Shown here one piece after another: positions 21,034 to 32,743 of a DNA stretch of 64,000 nucleotides. Below the pieces are notes generated by a model, which was given only the letters and a program-made list of their open reading frames with translations, made no database searches and was not told where the DNA came from. The stretch covers positions 248,001-312,000 of the forward strand of contig JABCPU010000024.1 of the NCBI GenBank assembly GCA_016800925.1. The letters are read 5' to 3'. Position numbers and translations under genes: made by a program. How positions within the stretch are numbered: position 1 is the stretch's first letter; every line of letters starts with the position of its first letter. The stretch is from Suillus spraguei. Its lineage: Eukaryota; Basidiomycota; Agaricomycetes; Boletales; Suillaceae.

Positions 21034-22590
21034 TGTCATATACCATACATTCAGGTCCGATCCATGGACATCCGGACACCCAATCCATACATCCTAGTCC
21101 ACCCATCCAATCCAGCTCACATATCCAATCCACCCATCCACTCCAATCCATATCCATCCATATCTAATCCATATCCATATCCGACTCAGTCCATCCATCT
21201 GATCTGATCCACCCATCCAATCCGTGTTCATATCCAATCCATGTCCATATCTGATCTGTGTCCATATCTGATCTGTGTCCATATCTGATCTGTGTCCATA
21301 TCTGATCTGTGTCCATATCCAAAACTACTCCTGCACACCTGTGCGTTACTCCTTTTAGGTTAATACCTGTGTCCGCTTTTGGTTATCTCTGCACCTCTGG
21401 CTTTTGGTTATCTTGACTTCTGTCTTGATAAGATATTTCGTACAAGTCTTATTTCCGAGTTCATAGCCTTGTGTTCCACAATGCCTCAAACATAGCCTCG
21501 GACTATCCTTACTTGCCTTCCGGCATGCTACCTACAGTATATAAACTTGTAGTACAACTCCTGCAGACCTCAATCTGATCATTGCTTTCCTACTTCTGTA
21601 TATTCCTTTGACTTCTGTATTTTGTTACCATGTCTATATAAATCCATTTCCATTCTTGCACTTGGGCTCTGGCCCTTGTAAGCTTCCAACTCAGACCTAT
21701 GGGATCATTCCCTAGGCCGGAGCCTTGATCCTTTGTCCTATATCCTTTTCAGACTTCGTCCATTTCCTGTCTCTCATCCATTTCACCTCCGACTCTACCT
21801 TTGGTAGTCTTATCCTGTCTGTTTCTATTCCAGACCTTGTCCGGAGTAGTCTATACTATTTCTATACCATATCCGGACCTACTCCCTCTAGTAGTAAACA
21901 CTTCCCCTAAGATCCATAGAGCTATGCTCATCCAATCATCTGCTCGTCCGCTCTTCCGCTCTTCCGCTCTTCCGCTCTTCCGCTCTTCCGCTCTTCCGCT
22001 CTTCCGCTCTTCCGCTCTTCCGCTCTTCCGCTCTTCCGCTCTTCCGCTCTTCCGCTCTTCCGCTCTTCCGCTCTTCCGCTCTTCCGCTCTTCCGCTCTTC
22101 CGCTCTTCCGCTCTTCCGCTCTTCCGCTCTTCCGCTCTTCCGAGCTCCAGACCTTCGGACCTCTGGTCCTCTGGACCTATCCTATCCTATCCTCTGACAC
22201 CTATGGATCATCTGTCCCTCCAGAGCTTTGCTCCTATCCTGCCCTGGACTTTGTCCAGGAGTCCATCCTTCATCCATTCTACTTGGAACTTGTTCCAGTA
22301 GTCTTACCATTACTCCCTACCATCCAGAAATAGTTCTGGCGCATTCCTGCGCTCATCCGGAAGTCCTTTGGAGCTCTATCGAGCTATCCTGTCCTACAGA
22401 GTTCATCCGGACTCCGTCTGGACTTCACTATAACTCCCCCTTGGACTTCATCTGAAATTAAGGGCACATACTCGGGTAAGGGGCACAGCATATGAGCTGA
22501 GGCCAAGCCCCTTCGACTTTCCATCCCCCCAGTACAACCCCATGTAAGACCAGGACTTCTTAGAAGCCCTAGTTTTGCATGGTTGTAACA
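21034..22590 (-). mobile_element. Solo LTR, family A, inverted
   Basis: 1,557 bp, TGTCATATACC to GGTTGTAACA, with a perfect 5-bp duplication CTATA on both sides. The host sequence (gtttctga-ctata-tctcgacc) joins up as in other family X copies. Contains an expanded 8-bp tandem array at 21949-22141. Confidence 0.9.
21949..22141. repeat. 8-bp tandem array inside an LTR
   Basis: About 24 copies of CGCTCTTC, nearly perfect. The same place in other family A LTRs has about 18 copies of a CpG-less form (CTGCTCCT, 28133-28276) or only three or so copies (29505-29530, 34160-34185). The long open frame through it is a by-product of the repeat. Confidence 0.95.
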
Positions 22591-22863
22591 CTATATCTCG
22601 ACCATGGTAGCACTGCTACACACGACACTAGCTCCAGCAGCATCATCGCTGACCACAGCAACTTACCGCTGACCATGACGCTTCTTTTGCACATAAGTTT
22701 GACTCAAACTTGACCATACTAATAGGCATCCCCCTTTAGGGTCGAACGCTCTTGTTCTCACAAGTGAAGCAGACTAGATGGAGTGCAAGACTCACATACT
22801 AACTTAGGAGGTAGTTTATCTACAGCCCAGGTTAGGTTGTATCTTTACAGTGCACTCTTCTGG

Positions 22864-23788
22864 TGTAAAGATACAATCTAGCCTGGGCTGTAGATAAACC
22901 ATGGCCTCAGCTAGTATGTGAGTCTTGTGCTCTACCTAGTCTGCTACTCTTGCGAGGCAAGAACGTTCGACCCTAAAGGGAATGCTAAGTTAGTATAGTC
23001 TAATAATGCCCAACCTGTGGTGCAAGACTGCCGTCGGAGGTAGCGAGATGCTAGCAGTGACCTCCGGTCCATGGGAAACTAGCGGTAATACTAGCGGTAA
23101 GCGTGGGAAAGCGGCAGACAAGCAGTAGCAAAAGTGGTAAAACTGTGGTAGTGTGTGCGGTAAAACTGCGGTAAGGCATGGGAAACTGGCAGTAAAACAA
23201 GCGGTGAAGCATAGCGATGAAGTGCAGGAAAGCGTAGCGCAAGTGGTGAAGCGTGGGAAAGCGGTAAAGAGCGGTGGTGCGTGCGGCAGTAAAACAATTC
23301 TTAAGAGACAGTGACTTTGGCGAAAGACTTTATTCTGTTAGAGACAGTAGTGGTGACAATTCCTAAGTACCATGTGTACCATAGAGGGAAAAGTACAAGT
23401 ACTGGAATGTGCGAAGAGTCCTTTTTAACATGTACTGTGAATGGCCGGAATACATAGCGAGAATGGTAGCAAGATAGAGATATTTAGCTAAGAGGCACGC
23501 AGCGAGCAAGCGGTGTCATGGAAGGTAAGGTATGTCTTGCCGTAGCTTTAGTAATGGCGGAAACGAATATGCTACGCACCAAAGGATCTTAGATGGAAAT
23601 GGAATGGACAGGAGGACATTGGTAGCGAGATTTGGTAAGGGGCAAGGATCCACGGAGCGAAAATGGTACTGGCGAAGCGAAAAGGGGTAATGCTCGCTAT
23701 AGGGGTTTTCTTGGTAGCTGCTGTAGACAGTAACGAGACACTTGTGTAAAACGGCACTTTCATGGTCAGCGTGACTTTGTTCGCTACA
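22864..23788 (+). mobile_element. LTR, family X, diverged copy
   Basis: Starts TGTAAAGATACAATC like other X copies and ends approximately at tgttcgctaca. The first 170 bp match X well; the middle is a variant rich in GCGGTAA/GTGGTAA units. Left flank CTGG has no match on the right. A Copia polymerase fragment begins directly after it, so it may be the remaining LTR of a deleted Copia element. Confidence 0.5.
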
Positions 23789-23796
23789 TCGCAAAA

Positions 23797-23985
23797 ATGA
23801 AGAATGTACCTTATCACGAAGCTGTTGGCTCACTCATGCACTTAGCAGTTGGTACACGTCCCGACATAGCATTTGCAGTATCAACAGTAGTGCAATTCAG
23901 CGCAGAGCCAGGCATGGCGCATTTGGAAGCAGTGAAGAGAATCTACCGCTACCTGGTAGGAACAAGGAAGCTAGCACTTATGTAT
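23797..23985 (+). pseudogene. Ty1/Copia reverse transcriptase fragment
   Basis: Open stretch reading VPYHEAVGSLMHLAVGTRPD followed by IAFAVSTVVQFSAEPG and HLEAVKRIYRYLVGTRKLAL, the well-known C-terminal block of Copia RT just before RNase H. About 60 codons remain, cut on both sides by LTR sequence. Confidence 0.88.
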
Positions 23986-24275
23986 GATCCTCTCTATCTC
24001 CACTTGTATATTCACAAGTCCAGTTCTCCAGCTATCTCTGTACTCTGTCTGCTTATTGATCTGTTACCTCACTTCATCTCTGAGTTTCATTTACTTATGT
24101 TCAATTAAACTTTGCATATGGTTCATACATAGCTTCGTACTGCACTGACTGATCTTTCCATAACTACCTATAGTATATAAATCACCTGTAAATCTCCATA
24201 GTACCTCAGTTCAAATATCAACTTAGTTTCTACTCATCCTTCTGGACTTGAGCCTAGTCTCTTGTCTATCTCTGG

Positions 24276-25684
24276 TGTAAAGATACAACCTAGCCTGGGC
24301 TGTAGATGAACCATGGCCTAAGCTAGTATGTGAGTCTTGCACTCCTCCTAGTCTGCTTCACTTGCTAAGGCAAGAATGTTTGACCCTAAAGGGGGATGCC
24401 TGTTAGTATAGTCAAGTTAATGTCAAACCAAGGTGTGAGAATGGTGCCATAGTCAGCAGTGAGTTGCCGCAGTCAGCGATGATGCCACCAGAACTAGTGT
24501 CATAAGTAGTGGTGGTAGCAGTGACAATAACAATATGTTACAATTGTACGTGCCCCTATTCATTTTCCTCTCATCTTTACCTTGTATATTACATAACACA
24601 CATCTTGACTCATATGCTCAATGCATCTGTACTATAGTCACCTTCCTTCTTTGGATACGCACTTACATTCTCATGTCTCTCTTGGTCCGTGTGCACATAT
24701 TGGCTTATTTAAGCACACTGTATTATGCTTGTGTACTTCACTTTAATCTTACTGGGTTTTACCTTGAATATCCTTCGCTTAGGCCTCCAACCTAAGTCGT
24801 CTGAATCGTTTCTAAGTCTAAGCACTCCTTAGCCTTAGTCATTATTCTTGATTGTCTTTGAGTCGCAACTCTTAGACTTGAACTCATACTTGGAACCCTC
24901 CGTGTACTCCTCGTCCTCGTTCTCTTTTGAACATAGTAAAACTTCCCAGCAGACCAGCTGTATCTTTTTTACTGTCGCTGGTGACGCCATCCCAGTTCAT
25001 AACACAATGCCTGCAAGTAGTGTCAAGCAAGCGGTAATGAGCAGTAGTGGTAAAGTGCGAGCAGTGAAGAAGAAACAAGGTTAACCGCAGTACTTTCAGC
25101 AGTAAAGTAGCAGTGGGTGCCAAGTCAAGTCAAGATAGGAGTCAAAAGCTTAGCAGTATGCCAGTGGTGAACAAATGATATCAATTAACAAGTGGTAATA
25201 GAAACTAAAGACTAAGTCTACTACTGGGTGGTTTCAGAGTTAGACACTAATCCTGACCTATAGTACAGTGAAAATGAGGTACTGTATACATGTGGGCTGT
25301 TGAGTCTTTATATCCTATGTTGTATGTAACTGGAATACACAGGCAAGATCAGTAGCATGCAGGTGAGGTCACTGCCAGTATGTAACACAGCACGAGGCAA
25401 CTGTGGCACAAGGCAGCATGTAATAAGACATGCTGTGGAATCAGTGATAAATGAGCATGTACAAACTACATACCAAATGGAGCTATGTGGATAAGGCAAG
25501 GACATGGATGGACATCGGCTTGAGAAACATGGACCAGTAAGTCAGTATGGTATGTGGTAAGCGTGAGATGCCAGCGACTTGTACAAGAGGGGCAAGACAG
25601 CCATAGACAAGTGGTGGCTTCTATAGATGTGAGATGTGTGTCAAAAGTTAGGGTTTTAGGGTCAGCGTCAATATGTTTGTCATA
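24276..25684 (+). mobile_element. Solo LTR, family X, with nested Gypsy LTR
   Basis: TGTAAAGATACAACC to ATGTTTGTCATA, flanked by CTGG on both sides (24272-24275 and 25685-25688). Removing it restores tatctctggaccttgg, as in family B'. About 940 bp without the nested LTR at 24536-25004. Confidence 0.85.
24536..25004 (-). mobile_element. Solo LTR of the chromovirus family, inverted
   Basis: 469 bp, TGTTACAATTGTACGTG to CCCAGTTCATAACA, clearly homologous to but diverged from the 475-bp LTR at 18731. Flanks CAATA and CAATG differ by one transition. Keeps the TATA-like element and the 11-mer ACTTTAATCTT. Confidence 0.88.
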
Positions 25685-25801
25685 CTGGACCTTGGATCTC
25701 CATCCTTGGTCGCATCTCCAGCTCTACCTTTTGGTAGCCTCTATATTGTCTGTTTCTACTCCGGACTTTGTCTGTAGTAGCCTTTAGTCTTTCCTAGTTC
25801 C

Positions 25802-26496
25802 TGTTAAGATCGTACTCAATGAAGGGTTAAACTGGAAGGGCTTGGCCTCAGCTCGTGTGCTGTGCATTTTTGCTGAGTATGGTGCCCTTAATTTCTATAG
25901 GGTCATGCACATCTGGAGGAAGTCCGGCAGACTTCCAGATGTAGGGATAGGAGAGACTAAGGCTACCACAGACAAAGTCCAAAGTAGAAACAAACAGTAT
26001 AAAGACTACCCAAATGTAGAGCTGGAGGTATGACCAAGGATGGAGATCCAAGATCCAGAGATAGACAAGAGACTAGGCTCAAGTCTAGAAGAGGTTCAGA
26101 GGTGGATTAGGTCCAGAGAAATGAGTAGAAACTAAGTTGATATTTGAACTGAAGTACTACAGAGATTTACAGGTGGTTTATATACTATAGGTAGTTATGG
26201 AAAGATCAGTCAGCATAGTACAAGGCTATGTACAAACCATATGCAAAGTTTAACAGAACATAAGTAAATGAAACTCAGGGATGAAGTGAAGTAATGGATC
26301 AGTAAGCAGATGGAATATAGAGATAGCTGGAGAGCTGGACTTGTGAATGTACAAATGGAGATAGATCAGGAGATAGAGAGGAGCATAGGTCTGGACATCT
26401 GGATATTGAAGGGAGGAGATGCAGGATATGCAGGTCTGGACATCCAGACTTCTGAGAAGTCAGATTGGAGATCATGTCCGGATATGGTATGTGACA
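25802..26496 (+). mobile_element. Solo LTR, family B'
   Basis: 695 bp, TGTTAAGATCGTAC to ATGGTATGTGACA, with a perfect 5-bp duplication GTTCC on both sides. Inserted in a B' copy of opposite orientation. Contains the conserved GGCTTGGCCTCAGCTC block near its 5' end. Confidence 0.88.
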
Positions 26497-26673
26497 GTTC
26501 CTATGTCCAGAAGTCTGCCAGACTTCAGTCCTTATAGTCCGGACTTCCCATTCCCGTATCTAGAGGTGCGTGACCATATAGAAATTAAGGGTGCCATACT
26601 CAGCAAAGGGGCACAGCGCACAAGCTGAGGCCAAGCCCTTCTGTTCTGACCCTCATTGAGTATGATCTTAACA

Positions 26674-27325
26674 ATGGCACTCTGAGCTCAAGAAGAATGT
26701 CATTGTGATTGTCTCAACCATGCCTGGCCTCATTTCCCTGTCAAACATCCCACCTCAAGAACATGCTTCGTGTGTGGAAGCTGCAGCTGCTGAGTTAAAG
26801 GTGGGCTCAAAGTTTCTACACAATGGTGTGGATGAACATGTTTGCTGTCATACAATTTTATGAGCATCTAAATGACAAGGTGCCACAGGGAAAAACACAA
26901 AACTTTGCCAACCCTACACTTTGTGATGCCATCATCATGTTCATGTACACTGGCCCATGTAGAATCATTTGAAGACATCCAGACATCTTCAGCAAACAGT
27001 TGCCTTTGTCATGCTTGGCTTTAGTCTGTGCTGCGGTATTTTTTATTCTTATTTTCACATTCAACGACAAACTAACTTGTTTCATAGTTTGTGTGCATTT
27101 TTGATGACCTCATTAAAGATGGCAGCAGAAATTCATTCCCAAAATTCACTGCCAAGGAATATGGCCCAACCTACAGATCTGCACTAAAGTCGCTCCATGA
27201 TATCATGAGAGACCCTTATCATGGTCCCAAGTTGGTCAAGCAACTCTAATCATGGGCCAAGGCTGGATGGCAAGGATATACTCTCTCTTTGAATGGGTAT
27301 AGCATGCTGATTGTATTGATGTAGG
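26674..27325 (+). pseudogene. Fragment resembling the basidiomycete DUF6532 domain
   Basis: Reading across frames gives TFANPTLCDAIIMFMYTGP-like and FTAKEYGPTYRSALKSLHDI, then RDPYHGPKLVKQL and WAKAGW. This is the order of short blocks that I recall from the C-terminal part of the DUF6532 domain of basidiomycete hypothetical proteins. Stops and frame changes (for example at 26970 and 27250) make it a pseudogene. It is cut on the right by a family A LTR (TSD GTAGG) and continues for a short way after 28718. No biochemical role is known to me. Confidence 0.4.
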
Positions 27326-28717
27326 TGTCATATATCAGACATTCAGGTCCAATCTGGACACCCAATCTATATACATCCAACCCAATCCATCCAGATCTGA
27401 ACATCCAGTCCACTCATCCAATCCACATCCGGTCCATGTCCATATCCAATATATGTCCATATCCAATCCGAGTTCATATCCGAACTATTCCTGCACACCT
27501 GCACATTACCCCTTTTAGTATATATCTGTGCTTCCAGTTTTCAATTATCTCTGTGTCTCCAGCTTTTGGTTATCTATATGTACTTCCATCTTGATATGAT
27601 ATTTCGCACAAGTCTCATTTCTGAGTTCATAGCATAGCCTTATGTTCTGTTGAACTTACTAATGTATTCCGCATGCCTCAGACATAGCCTCAGACTATCC
27701 TTACTTGCCTTCCAGCATGCTACCTACAGTATATAAACTTGTAGTACAACTCCTGCAGACCTCAGTCTGATCATTGCTTTCCTACTTCTGTATATTCCTC
27801 TGATTACTCTGTATCTTGTTATCATGTCTATATAACTTTGTTTCTGTTCTTGCACTTGGACTCTGGCCCTTGTAAGCTTCCAGCTCAGACCTATGGGATC
27901 ATTCCCTAGGCCAGAGCTGTGATCCTTTGTTGTATAACCTTTTTGGACTTTGTCCAATTCCTGTCTCTCATCTGTTTCACCTCTGACTCTACCTTTGGTA
28001 GTCTTATACTGTCTGTTTCTATTCCGGACCTTGTCTGGAGTAGTCTATACTATCTCTACACTATATCCAGACCTACTCCTTTATAGTAGTCAACACTTCC
28101 CCTAAGATCCACAGAGCTACACTCTCCGATCATCTGCTCCTCTGCTCCTCTGCTCCTCTGCTCCTCTGCTCCTCTGCTCCTCTGCTCCTCTGCTCCTTTG
28201 CTCCTCTGCTCCTCTGCTCCTCTGCTCCTCTGCTCCTCTGCTCCTCTGCTCCTCTGCTCCTCTGCTCCTCTGCTCTTCCGATCTCCAGACCTCCAGACCT
28301 CTGGTCCTCCAGATCTATCCTATTTTATCTTCTGACATCCGTGGGTCATCTTTCCCTCTGGAGCTTTGCTTCTATTCTGCCCTATACTTTGTCCAGTGGT
28401 CCATCTTTCATCCATTCTACTTGGGACTTGTTCCAGCAGTCTCACCATTACTCCCTACCCTCCAGAAATAGTTCTGGCATATTCCTACACTCATCCAGAA
28501 ATCATTTGGAGCTCTATCAAGCTATCCTGCCTTAGAGTTCATCCAGACTTCACCAAGAACTCTCCAAGGGACTTGATCCAAAATTAAGGGCACCTATTGG
28601 GGTAAGAGGCACAGTGTATAAGCTGAGGCCAACCCCCTTTGACTTTCCAACCCTCCGGTACAACCCCATGTAAAGCTGGGACTTCTGAGTAGCCTCTGGT
28701 TTTGCATGGTCTTAACA
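27326..28717 (-). mobile_element. Solo LTR, family A, inverted, CpG-poor copy
   Basis: 1,392 bp, TGTCATATATCAG to GGTCTTAACA, perfect 5-bp duplication GTAGG on both sides. Many CpG sites of the copy at 21034 are TpG or CpA here. Carries the 8-bp array in the form CTGCTCCT. Confidence 0.9.
28133..28276. repeat. 8-bp tandem array inside the CpG-poor LTR
   Basis: About 18 copies of CTGCTCCT. Homologous in position to the CGCTCTTC array at 21949. Confidence 0.93.
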
Positions 28718-29035
28718 GTAGGACAGCATTTTGCAAAGTCGACGGTGACAAAGCACCCTGCCATGTTGATATCAAGATCATGCTTGATTGAGGTCGCTTA
28801 TTTCCCCTGCTCATAGCTCACTTACGGTTTTCTACTGATTGTATTATTGCATGATGTACTGTTATCTGTTATCTAATCAATATATGCTGTATGTGAATTA
28901 AATTGTTGTCTGCTACTGTCCAGTGAGACCAGAAACCCACAAAGGATTTTGTCTGGTATCTTGAGACCATAGGTGATTTCCATGTCCAATAGGGTGCTCT
29001 GTGGAGTTCTGTACAGAACTCCACAGATGGAGAAG
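28718..29035. other. Remnant between two LTRs
   Basis: Begins GTAGG, the right copy of the target duplication of the LTR at 27326, so it continues the DUF6532-like pseudogene or its flank. It has a short inverted repeat gtggagttctgtacagaactccac near 29000. No coding potential seen. Confidence 0.45.
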
Positions 29036-29059
29036 TGTTAAGACCATACTCAAAGGGTA

Positions 29060-30484
29060 TGTTACAACCATACAAAACTGGGGCTACTAAGAAGTCCTGG
29101 TCTTACATGGGGTTGTACCGGAGGGACAGAAAGTCGAAGGGGCTTGGCCTCAGCTCGTACACTGTGCCCCTTACCCAAGTACGTGCCCTTAATTTCGGAT
29201 GAAGTCCAAGGGGGAGTTATAGTGAAGTCCGGATGGAGTCCGGATGAACTCTGTAGGACAGGATAGCTCGATAGAGCTCTGAAGGACTTCTGGATGAGCC
29301 AGGAATGTGCTGGAACTATTTCCGGATGGTAGGAAGTAATGGTAAGACTACTGGAACAAGTTCCAAGTAGAATGAATGAAGGATGGACTCCTGGACAAAG
29401 TCCAGGGCAGGATAGGAGCAAAGCTCTGGAGGGACAGATGATCCATAGGTGTTGGAGGATAGGATAGGATAGGTCCAGAGGACCAGAGGTCCGAAGGTCC
29501 GGAGCTCAGAGGAGTGGAAGAGCGGAAGAGTGGACGAGCAGATGATCGGATGAGCGTAGCTCTATGGATCTTAGGGGAAGTGTTGACTACTAGAGAGGAG
29601 TAGGTCCGGATATGGTATAGAAATAGTACAGACTACTCCAGACAATGTCCAGAACAGAAACAGACAGGATAAGACTACCAAAGGTAGAGTCAGAGGTGAA
29701 ACGGATGAGAGACCGGAAATGGACGAAGTCTGAAAAGGATATAGGACAAAGGATCAAGGCTCCGGCCTAGGGAATGATCCCATAGGTCTGAGTTGGAAGC
29801 TTACAAGGGCCGGAGCCCAAGTGCAAGAACGGAAATGGATTTATATAGACATGGTAACAAAATACAGAAGTCAAAGGAATATACAGAAGTAGGAAAGCAA
29901 TGATCAGATTGAGGTCTGCAGGAGTTGTACTACAAGTTTATATACTGTAGGTAGCATGCCGGAAGGCAAGTAAGGATAGTCCGAGGCTATGTTTGAGGCA
30001 TTGTGGAACACAAGGCTATGAACTCGGAAATAAGACTTGTACAAAATATCTTATCAAGATGGAAGGTCAAGATAACCAAAAGCCAGAGGTGTAGAGATAA
30101 CCGAAAGCCGGACACAGGTATTAACCTAAAAGGAGTAATGCGCAGGTGCGTGGGAATAGTTTCGGATATGAGCATGGATCGGATATGGACACGGATCGGA
30201 TATGGACACGGATCAGATATGGACATGGATCAGATATGGACATGGATCAGATATGGACATGGATCAGATATGGACATGGATCGGATATGAACATGGATCG
30301 GATGGGTGGATCAGATCGGATGGATGGACTGAGTCGGATATGGATATGGATTAGATATGGATGGATATGGATTGAAGTGGATGGGTGGATTGGATATGCG
30401 AGCTGGATTGGATGGGTGGACTAGGATGTATGGATTGGGTGTCCAGATGTCCATGGATTGGACCTGAATGTACAGTATATGACA
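29060..30484 (+). mobile_element. Solo LTR, family A
   Basis: 1,425 bp, TGTTACAACCATAC to CAGTATATGACA, perfect 5-bp duplication GGGTA on both sides. Contains several tandem repeats of ggatatggacatggatca at 30165-30300 near its 3' end. Confidence 0.92.
30165..30370. repeat. 18-bp tandem repeat in the family A LTR
   Basis: About seven units of GGATATGGACATGGATCA with variants (cggata, cagata). The same region in the inverted copy at 21230-21320 has the unit as atatctgatctgtgtcc. Confidence 0.85.
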
Positions 30485-31239
30485 GGGTAAGAGATCCGAA
30501 GGGCTTTGGCCTCAGTTCATGCACTGTGCCCCTTTCCTGAGTAATGCCCCTTATTTCAGAGGGAGGTTATACATCCGAAGATCTGGAAGTGGTAGTGTAG
30601 CGGATCCGGACATCCAAAGGTTTCAGATATGACATGTCTGAAGGTTATCCAGAATGTGGAGATGGAACGAGGATTAAGACTAGTCTTGGAACAAGTTCCT
30701 CAACTAGAAACTAACAGAGGTAGACTACCCAAAGGTAGAGTCAAAAATGTAGACTGTAGGAAGCAATCCTAAGTCTCGGAAGATAACTAGAGCTGGAAGT
30801 AACTCAAGTCCAGAGGAACAGAATGAGCAGAATCTAAGATGATATTTGAACTAAGGTTCTATGGAGATTTACAAGTGATTTATATACTGGAAGTAACTAG
30901 CATGGATAATCAGCGAGTCTGGGACTGAGGGCTATGTACAATGTATGTTGGAAGTCCATTAGTTAATGCACAGCAGATCAGTAAGCACGAGTCGGAAATG
31001 AGACACAGGTAACAGATCAATAAGCGGAAGGAAATATACACAGCTGGAATACCAGAGACAGGAGGATTGCCGAAAGGAGGTAGACATAGATGTCCACAAG
31101 GGAGTTAGAGTGCGAGAGGTAGGAATTTTCGGATGGGTGATCTGGACAGGATCTGTGGACCAGATGGAAGTAGGATCAATCAGATCAGATCGGATCTGAG
31201 ATCAGAAGTATGGTATATGACAGAGAAGCCTCTTTCCAG

Positions 31240-32189
31240 TGTAACGAACATATTGGCACTGGGCTTAAAACCCCATATTTTGACACTCGTCTCACGTCTA
31301 CAGGAGTTACCACTAGTCCATGGCCTTCTTACCCCTTTAGCAGTACCAGCGGCATCCCACGCTTACCGCACACTGTACCGACTGCCACACCACATTCCAC
31401 GAACCGATGTCCTCCCATGTCCTTGCCACGTCCGCATAGCTCCATTTGGTGCATAGTTTGTTTCCTGTTCGTTATCACTGATTCCACGGCAAGCGTTATT
31501 ACATGTTGCCTCACGCTATGTTTACTTATGGCGGTTACTACACTCCAGCGCTACTGATCTCGCCTAGAGTATTCCGAGTACATACGAATTAGGATATAAG
31601 CACCGCGTACCCCACACAATAGAACACCTGATTTTACACCATCACATGTACTATAGGTCAGGATTCTTGTCTAGCTCTGGATCAACCCAGTAGTGGACAT
31701 AGTCTTTAAAGTTCCCTTATCGCTTGTTAATACATCACACTCGTTCTCCGTTACCGCCGGCATACCGCTGGACTTTTGATTGTTACTTTTGACTGAACTT
31801 CTCATGCTCCGCTACTTTACCGCTGAAAGTACCGCGGACTTCTTTACTGTTTCTTTGCACCGCTCGCAACCCTACCGCTACCGCTGAGACCACCGCTCGA
31901 CATCACTCGCTAGATGCAACTGTTACCGACCTTATCTCGATGATGATAGCACCGCAACGCACAACGCTAGTTCCAGCGGTATCATCGCTGACCGCAGCAA
32001 CTTACCGCTGACTCAGACGCTTGTTTCACAAATAAGTTAGACTCGAACTTGACCATACTAAATAGGCATCCCCCTTTAGGGTCGAACGCTCTTGTTCTTA
32101 CAAGTGAAGCAGACTAGATGGAGCGCAAGACTAACATACTAGTTTAGGCAGTGGTTAATCTACAGCCCAAGCTAGGTTGTATCTTTACA
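31240..32189 (-). mobile_element. Solo LTR, family X, inverted
   Basis: 950 bp, TGTAACGAACATATTGG to GTATCTTTACA. Flanks CCAG and CCGG suggest a 4-bp duplication with one transition. Uninterrupted, so it gives the full family X length. Confidence 0.82.
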
Positions 32190-32743
32190 CCGGGTCTGTA
32201 AAGTTGGGACCAAGCTGTGGCATTGGCACACTGTGCAGTTCTGTACAGAGCTGTACATAACATAGTAGTTTGCTGATGCTCATCCAAAGTGGAAAACCTA
32301 GAGAACAATGAACATTCTTCAGGTGGGGTGATCAAACTCAAGAGTTCACTTTTGCTTTTCTGGTTTACCCAGACAAGCTGTCATATATGTACCATACATC
32401 TGATCTCAGATCCAATCAGATCCAATTGATCCTGCTTCCATCTGGTCTACAGATCCTATCTGGACCACTCATCTGAATCTTCCTACTTCTTGCATTCTAA
32501 CTCCACTATGAATATTTGTGTCTATCTCCTTTCAGTAACCTTCCTGTCTCTGGTACTTTGGCTATGTATATTTTTGTCCTACTTATTGATCTGTTACCTA
32601 TGTTTCATTTCCAACTTGTGCTTACTGATCTGCTGTGTTTGTACTAATAGACTTCTGTTATACCTTGTACATAGCCCTCAAACCCGGCTCACTTATTATC
32701 CATACCAGTTTACTTACAGTATATATTCCACTTGTAAACCTCC

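Larger units (their letters stand above)
20324..22849 (-). mobile_element. Solo LTR, family X, inverted, with nested family A
   Basis: Starts TGTAACAAACATATTGG and ends GTATCTTTACA, the reverse complement of family X ends (TGTAAAGATAC to ATGTTCGTCACA). About 960 bp once the nested family A LTR (21034-22590) is removed. Flanks ATGC and GTGC suggest a 4-bp target duplication with one transition. No coding sequence. Confidence 0.75.
23988..26673 (-). mobile_element. LTR fragment, family B', inverted, with nested insertions
   Basis: Left end is truncated; the right end is ATGATCTTAACA at 26673. The sequence is the reverse complement of the intact family B' LTR at 25802-26496. It is interrupted by a family X LTR (24276-25684, itself carrying a Gypsy solo LTR) and by that B' LTR itself. 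The joined flanks agree with the uninterrupted B' copy. Confidence 0.75.
29036..31222 (+). mobile_element. Solo LTR, family B, with nested family A
   Basis: TGTTAAGACCATACTC to AGTATGGTATATGACA, flanked by GAGAAG on both sides. About 757 bp after removing the family A LTR at 29060-30484. Confidence 0.85.

Noticed and set aside
21949..22141. Possible CRISPR array or telomere-like repeat
   Set aside because: Units are 8 bp with no spacers, and the sequence is not a telomere repeat; it lies within an LTR in a eukaryotic genome.
21801..22301. 166-codon frame with RSSALPLF repeats
   Set aside because: It is the translation of the 8-bp CGCTCTTC array inside an LTR; 8-bp units shift frame every unit and no start, splice or codon pattern supports a gene.
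30146..30424. Repetitive frame rich in MDMDQIWTWIRYGHG
   Set aside because: It is produced by the 18-bp tandem repeat in the family A LTR.
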